DNA of 32,135 nt from Fusobacterium sp. IOR10 (lineage in GTDB: Bacteria > Fusobacteriota > Fusobacteriia > Fusobacteriales > Fusobacteriaceae). Below the pieces are notes generated by a model. That model was not told the DNA's origin, did no database searches, and saw only the letters and a program-made list of their open reading frames with translations. Positions 21,305 to 30,300 of the stretch are shown here, one piece after another. The position numbers and the translations under genes are program-made. Position 1 is the first letter of the stretch, and every line of letters starts with the position of its first letter. Location of the stretch: the NCBI RefSeq assembly GCF_010367435.1, contig NZ_WJWY01000005.1:64001-96135 (forward strand), in the 5' to 3' direction.

Positions 21305-24300
21305 ATGGTTATCAATACAAAAATCAGTAAAAGGTTAGTAAAAAAAATTCTTAGTTTAGGTTTATTTTTATTGGTTGGCTTAAATATTTTTGCTACTAAT
21401 GGTGTTGCTACTTTAAATAGAAGTACTAAAACAACTAATTATGTGAATGGGAATTATGTGGAATATACTTTAGAACTGAAAAATACCACGAGCACAAAGC
21501 AAGAAAATTTAACTTTAAAGGACACTTTTTTTAATTCAAGTGGAATAGAAGATATTTCAATTGAAGTGTTGGAAAGTAAAGGTGAAGGAACTTCAATAGA
21601 TGTATCAGGGGCATTAACTGAGGGAAGTGATTTGGAAATTTCAGGAATTACATTAGGGTATACTCCAGAAGTTACAGATGATAGGTCTGTTACAACAGCT
21701 GAAGAAAATGGATATATAAAATTAAAAATAAAAGGAAAGATAAAAGATGCCTTTACAGATAATATAGTAAGTTATGGAGAATTATCAAATGATTCAGGTG
21801 TATTATATAAAACAGCTGATTCAACGTTGACTCCAGCATCTTCAAATGTATCTATCACAAAATCAACAACAAATATAGGTAACTATTTACCAGGTGATGA
21901 AATAGAATATAATATCACTGTAACTAATAGTGGTGAAGGATATGCCTATGGATATAATTTATTAGATGATTTAAGTGAAGTAAAGACAGCATTAGCAAAT
22001 GATAGTACAGGTTCTATAGCTGATTCAAGTGATATAACTTCAGGAAGTGCATTTGATTCAGGAACTATTACCCTTGTTAGCAAAGGCAGCAATTCAGGAT
22101 CTAAGTATACAGTTGGAACTTCTCAAAATTCATTAAGTTTAGACGATAATATATATATAGCTCCAGGGGAAAGCTTAACTTATAACATTAAAAGAACAAC
22201 AAATAAATCTGCCATTGGTGAAATAGAAAATGTTGCAACTATTAGCAATGGAACAGATACTAAAACAAGTGAAACAATTAAAGTATCTCCAGAAGAGTTA
22301 AATACTTCAGATGTAACTATAGAAAAAACAGTTGCAGTAACTGAGTACGAACCAGGGCAAGATGTTACTTATACAATTACAGTAAAAAATAATGATAGTG
22401 ATAAATTTGTAAATAACTATAATATTACAGATAATATAAGTGATATTTTAACTACTCAAGCTGATGGAACAAATGGACAGGCTTTTAGTAGTTGGACTTT
22501 AAATGTAGTGTCTCCAACAACTTCAAATGATGGAACAAAGGTTGGAACTGCAATTTCAGGAACATCAACAACAAGTGATATAGATATAAATGTTGATATG
22601 GCTCCAGGGGAAGAAATAACATATGAGTTAGTAGCTAAAGTTTCAGATACTTCAGTTGGAACAATTTTAGATAATAGCGCCTCAAATAATGTTGTTGAAA
22701 GTGGAAATGGAATAAAATCTAAATCTCCAAATGTATCTATAACAAAAACAACAACAAATAAAGAAAAATATTTACCAGGTAATGAAATAGAATATAACAT
22801 CACTGTAACTAATAGTGGTGAAGGATATGCCTATGGATATAATTTATTAGATGATTTAAGTGCAGTAAACACAACATTAGCAAATGATAGTACAGGTTCT
22901 ATAGCTGATTCAAGTGATATAACTTCAGGAAGTGCATTTGATTCAGGAACTATTACCCTTATTAGCAAAGGCAGCAATTCAGGATCTAAGTATACAGTTG
23001 GAAATTCTCAAAGTTCATTAAGTTTAGATGATAATATATATATAGCTCCAGGGGAAAGCTTAACTTATAATATTAAAGGAATAACAAATAAATCTGCCAT
23101 TGGTGAAATAGAAAATGTTGCAACTATTAGCAATGGAACAGATGATAAAACAAGCGAAACAATTAAAGTATCTCCAGAAGAGTTAAATACTTCAGATGTA
23201 ACTATAGAAAAAACAGTTTCAGTAACTGAGTACGAACCAGGGCAAGATGTTACTTATACAATTACAGTAAAAAATAATGATAGTGATAAATTTGTAAATA
23301 ACTATAATATTACAGATAATATAAGTGATATTTTAACTACCCAAGCTGATGGAACACAAGGCCCAGCTTTTAGTAGTTGGACTTTAAATGTGGTATCTCC
23401 AACAAGTTCAAATGATGGAACAAAGGTTGGAACTACAATTTCAGGAACATCAACAACAAGTGATATAGATATAAATGTTGATATGGCTCCAGGGGAAGAA
23501 ATAACATATGAGTTAGTAGCTAAAGTTTCAGATACTTCAGTTGGAACAATTTTAGATGGTAGCGCATCAGATAATGTTGTTGAAAGTGGAAATGGAATAA
23601 AGTCTTATCCATCTCAACTAGCTATAAGTAAAACAGTTAATGAAACAGAATATAGTCCAAATTCTATATTAACTTATCAAATAATCATTGAAAATAAAGG
23701 AAATGGTTATGATACAGATGTAAAAGTTAAAGATTTATTAAGCAGTATTATGGATGAAGAAGGAAATGGCTCAAATAATGCATTTAAATCTTGGTCAATA
23801 ACTTCAGAATTTGAATCTTTAGATGCTGCCACTGGAGGAACTCCAAGTGGAGATTCTGGAATAACTTCAGAATCATTAGTAGACACAGATTTAGATGTTA
23901 TAGCTCAAATAGGAGCAAGAACTAAGTTAGTTTATACAATAAAAGCTACTGTTAGTGGAACAGTTTTTGGAAAAATAGTAAATACAGCTAGTATTGATGA
24001 TAAGCTTTACTCAGACAAAGGATGTTTTCCAATAGATCCAGATATAACTACCACACTTACAAGTGATTATCCAAGTTATCCTAAATCAACTGATGATTTA
24101 TCAAATTCATTTGATATAACTTATACATTAACAGTTTCAAATGATGAAAATGCAGGATTTGCTAAGGATGTTCAAATAACAGATCTATTAAGTGACATCT
24201 CAACTACAGCTTTAAATGGAGATGAAATATCAAATTTATTTGAAAGTTTTAATATAATAGCTACTACTTCAGATGATGATACTAAAATAACTAGTGGTGG

Positions 24301-27300
24301 GACCTATACCTCAGGTATTAATGACACTGTAGATATTACAGCAGGAGGTAATGTTAAATATACTATTACAGCAAAGGTAAAAAGAGACCCAAGCAATAAT
24401 ATAATTCCATATGAAGAGATAGTAAATACTGCAACAGTAACTCCAAAGGATAAAGATGGAAATGATATGTCTACTATAAATTTATCTTCTACAACAAGTA
24501 AAGAACTTCCAGCTTTAAAAATAACAAAGTCCACTTCAAATATGACTTATTTGCCAGGTGGAGAAATCACATATTTTTTAACAATTGAAAATACTGGGGA
24601 AGGTTATGCCAATAATGCTATTGTATCAGACACATTATCAACTAACTTTAGTTCATGGACTATAAAAAAAATAGTTCCTGATACTTTTATTGGAACTAAT
24701 GCAGATGTTAATGGTGACGTTTTAGATAATAATGATATAAGTGCAACAGCTGATATAGCTCCAGGAGAAACTGTTCAATACAAAATAGTAGGAATAGCAA
24801 AGTCTGACCTTACAAATAATTTTATTTTAAATGTGGGAACAGTGGAAGATACTCAAAGGGGGAACCTTTATGAATCTTCAGTTAAATTAATGGAAATTAC
24901 AGATTTAGGATTCTATATTACAAAGGAAGCAGAGGAATATTCCTATGCTCCAGGGGGAGAAATAAATTATACAGTTACACTTTATAATACAACATCTGAA
25001 GTTCTTAATTTTGGAGATTTAGACTATAAATTTATAGATAAATTTTCTGAAATTGATACTAATTTAGCAAATGATAAAGGTGGAACAACAACAGATACAA
25101 CAGGGTCTCCTTTTAAAAAGTTATTTGTTTCAGTAAATGATGGAACTGAAGTAGAAATAACAGATGTTAATTCAGATTATGAGGATGAACCAACTTTATC
25201 ACCAGGAGTAGTTGAATCAGGGAACTTAATTACACCTAAAGCATATACTTATAAATTTAGAGGAGTGTTAAAGGATAATATACTTTCAGATGAAATAAAA
25301 AATGAAGCAGTTGTGGAAGATTCAAGTGGGGCAGAGATGGTAATTGCTTCACATGAAATAGATGGAAGTAACAGTGGCTCTTACACAAGAAAAGTAAGTG
25401 AATCTAAGTATACACCAGGTGATGAAATAACATACACATTTATAGCTACGGGAGTTGATGGGTATTTAAACGATTATCATGTAAATGAAGATATAAAAAA
25501 TATTCAAGTTGAATTATTAGATGGAACTACAGGAAATCCATTTTCAACAGGTACTGGAGACCCACAATTTACAGTAAAAAGATATATAAATGATGTTTTA
25601 GATGATGATCCTAATTCCAGTGGAACTGTAACTAGTTCAGTGTCAGATAATGAAAATATAGATCAAATTATAGATGTATCTCCAGAGGATATTGTTAGAT
25701 ATGAAGCTACAGGTGTTATAAGGCAGGATATAGCTGGAACAATTAATTTTAACGGCTTAGTAACAGAACCCTATAGACATAACTTAGTGACAACAACAAC
25801 AGTTGAAGAAGGAGATTATGTAGCAGGGGAAGAAATAACTCTAAAAACAACAATAGGAAATAATAGTAATGGTAATGCATCAAATATTTCTATAAAAGAT
25901 ATTATTTCTGATTTAAAAGTTGATTTATCAAATGGAACAACAGGAGATTTATTTCCAGATGGTTGGACAATAACAACAGAAACATTAGGAGATAATGGAG
26001 ATCTTATAGAGGTTGGTACCTATTTAGATTCAAATGACCTTAGCACTGAAATTTGTATTCCTGTTAATTCTACTTTAATCTATAAAATTACAGGGGTGGT
26101 AAATGAATTGGCAGTGGGAACGGCTATTAATAAGGTAATTGTTGATGGAGATACAGTTTCTACAGATATAAGTAGTTTATCAGATAACCTAACTGTTACT
26201 AAAGAAATTGATTCATATTATAAAAGTGATAAAATAACAACAGTAACAGGGGGATATGTTCCAGATGGTTGGATAAAATATAAAATTTCTATAAATAATA
26301 TAGGAAGTGGAATAGCAAATGACATAGTTATTTCAGATGCCCTGTCAAATATAAAAACAACAGCATATAAGGATGATGGAACTACTGAAGAAATAGCTGC
26401 TTTTTCAGAATGGGAAATTTTAAGTTATGAAAAAACAGGAAATGAAAATCAATCTGTTATTAATTTAAATAGTGGAACTGAAGCCCTAGGTAGTACTTCT
26501 TTAGAATGGGAAATGGATATTCCTTCTAAAGGTAGTATAGCTGTATATGTTTTGGCCCATGTAAGTGAAGGGGCTATAGGGGATATTAAAAATACAGTAA
26601 CAGTTGACGGAAAAGATTACAGTTCAGAAACTTCAGAATCTTTAGAAGGAAAAGCTGTATTAACTAAAAAAGCTTATGAATCTGATGGGGTTACTGCTAA
26701 AAGTAAATATGCTCCAGGGGATACTGTTATTTATAAAGTTTCAGTTGAAAATACAGGAGACGGAATAATCTCTGGAACAATCAAAGATGAAATAAGTAAA
26801 ATAACATCTTCTATTGAAGAGGATGGTACCAATGGAACAACTCCAGAAGGATTTAGTTTCAGTAATTTTACAGTAACAGCTAGCAAAAGCAACAGTGGTA
26901 CAGATAATATAACAAAAATAGGAAGTTTTGAGTCAGAATTAACTAAAACAGATGTTGATATAAATGATGTATTAATAATTGCTCCAGGAGCAACAGTTAC
27001 ATTTGAAATAAAAGGTACAATAAAAGCTAATGTAATTGGGAATGTTAAAAATACAGCAGAATTTGAAAATGAATCTAAAAGTGTAACATTAAAAGAAAAA
27101 TCATCAAATATATCTGTTGAAAAAAAGGTTATAAAGGTAGGAGATACAAGTATTTCAGATGGGACAGATCCTATCAATTATAATCCAGGGGATACAATTG
27201 AATATTTAATAACAATTACAAACACAGGATATGGACATAAAAACAATTTAAGATTAACAGAAAATATTGATGAAATTACTTCTGAAATAGCTGGTAGTGA

Positions 27301-30300
27301 GAGTACATCAACAGCCTTTGAAAGTTATACCTTTGAGATTTTAGATTCTGGGGATAGTTATATTAGAAAATACGGATTAATAACAGTAATGGATATGGCT
27401 CCAGGAAAAGAAAATGATCCAGAGGTAGTAACAATAAAAGTGACAGGAAAATTAAAAGATAATGTTATTGGGGAAATAGCTGAAAATATAGTAACTTATA
27501 ATAACACAACAGCAGAAAGTGAAAAATTAGAACCTTATGATCCTAAAATAACATATTATAAATCATTTACTGATTCTTCAAAAAATGAAATTTCAGAAAA
27601 AGAATATTTTTCTCCAGAAGAAACACTTTATTATAAACTTGTAGTGGAAAATACAGGGGATGGATATGCTAATGATTTAAAGATAATCGATAAAATTTAT
27701 GATTTAGCAACAAGCTATAATGATAAAGCCTTTGAAGATGGAGAGGTAACAGTTACTACAAAAATTTATAATGGAACTTCCATAACAAATGGAACTGATG
27801 ATGGTAAAACTTATATTATGGGTGATATTTCAGGATCTTCTTTAATAAATTCAACAGTGGATATAGCTCCTAATTCAACTGTAGAGTTTTATATTTCTGG
27901 AAAAACAACAGCCTATGCTTTAGGTACTATTACAAATAAAGTTACAGTTACAGGGGATGGTAATCCAACTATTGAAACAGGGAAAACTGATAATGTAACA
28001 ACAGAATCAAAGCCATCAAATATAGTTGGTGATAAAATAGCAGGAATAGATTCAAGTGTTAGTGATGTTTCTTATACTCCAGATGGAGATATTTCTTATA
28101 AATTGACATTTGATAATACAGGTGAAGGACCTGGAATTGTCTATATTGAAGATATAGTTTCTAATATAAAAGTTGCAGGGCCAGGAGGAAATGAGGTAGA
28201 TGCTTTCCAATCAGGATATAAATTTGTTTTAAAAACTGAAAGCGGAACTGTATATTATCCATCTGATTCAACAAGTGCAATATCTTCATCTAAGACAATA
28301 AGTGGAGATTTAGATACAAGTATAAAATTAGGAGGAAATTCTTCATGTTCCTTTATTTTAACAGGTAAAGCTAGTATACAGGCAGTTGAAGCTATAAAAA
28401 ATACAGCAACTTATAAAATAAATTCTGAAACAGCAACAGGAACAAATATATCAGCTACAATAAATCCAACTCCAGGAGAAGTGGAAATTACAAATACAGC
28501 AGATGTAGCTAATTACACTCCAGGAGAGCAAGTAACTTACACTTTGACAATTAAAAATACTGGAGATGGATATGCACAAAATGTAAATGTTGAAGATTTA
28601 TTAAGTACTATGACAGGTGAAACATCAGGAGGTGGAGATGGTTTAGTCTTCAATTCTATAGATAATGTAATTGTAACTCATGGAACTAACAGTGCATCTA
28701 TAGGAACAGGAACTACAACCAATGGATATGAAGGGGATTTTGATATAGCTCCAGGAGAAAGTATAGTAATAAAATTAACAGGAACTGTAAATGATAATAT
28801 ACTTGGAGAAATAAAAAATGATCCAATAGTAACATATGATGGAAATCCATTAAAAGCTCCAGTGATTTTAGAAACAGTTCTTCCTGAGTTGGATATAGTA
28901 ACTAAAATATCAATAGATGGAAGTAGTTATTCACAAAATCCAACTAACTATATACCAGGTGAAAAATTATATTATGAAGTAACACTATCAAATATAGGTG
29001 AAGGTTGGGATGATAATGTAAATTTAACAAATGTAATTAATGAAATTACAGCTCTATCTTCAGATGGAACTTCACAATTAGTATTTGATGAAAGCACTAT
29101 AATTATTGCTTTAGAATCTGGGGATAATGTAACATTTGATTCAAGTGCTCATAATCTAGATGCAACTATGGACATTGCTCCAGGTGAAAATATTATTTTC
29201 AAAATAGAAGGAGTTGTTAATGATAATATCATTGGAGAAATTAAGCTTGATTCTAAATATAAAGATTCAAATGGTACAACTTCTAGTAAAACTTCAAATG
29301 AAGTTTTAGCCACACAAAAAAATGAAGAGTTATCTGTAAAAGAAAGGATTAAAAATCCAGATACAGGGATATTTGATTTAGATGAGTCAAGTTATATACC
29401 AGGGGAAGATGTGGTATTTAAAATATTTATAGAGAACTCTGAAGATACATTTGCTCAAAATATAGATATAAATAACTATTTAAAATCTATGAAAGTAGAA
29501 CTAGCAGATGGAAGTGATGGAGTTGCCTTTAGCAGTTGGACAATAGAAGAGTCTGATACTCCAACTAATGAAAATAGTTTAATAACTAATACAATAGAGT
29601 CAGGAAATAATTTAAATTCAACAGGAAATCTTGCTCCAAAGGATAAGTATTCATTTATAGTTACAGCAAAGGTAAATGAAAATGCAGTTGGAGAAATAGA
29701 AAACAGATCAACTTATACTTTAAATAGTGGAAGTGAAAATTATAGTAATACAATTAAATTTACTCCAGAGGAAAATGTAATAGAAATAACAAAAACAGCA
29801 GATTCTACAACTTACTATCCAAATGGAGAAATGGTATATAATGTAGTTATAGAAAATACAGGAAATTCAATTATTAATGATATAAGTTTTGAAGATGATG
29901 TTAATAAAGAACAAGTATTATTAGCAGATGGAAATAATGGCGACCAATTTGACAGTACAACTGTAACAGGTGAAGTTGTTGCAGGAGACACAACTTTAAC
30001 AGGAAGTGTTCCAACTATTTCAGTGGATAATACAACAGGAAAAGTTACTTCAGATACCCTCTTTGATATTAAAGCAGGTGAAAAGATAACTTTCCAAATA
30101 AAAGTAACTGTAAATGAAAATGTCGTTGGGCAAATAAAAAATACAGCAAACTACACACTAAATGGTACAACAACAGATAGTAATGAAATAATTACAGAAC
30201 CAGAGGACAATAAAATAGAAATAACAAAAACAGCAGAATCTACAACTTATTATCCAAATGGAGAAATGGTCTATAATGTAGTTATAGAAAATACAGGAAA

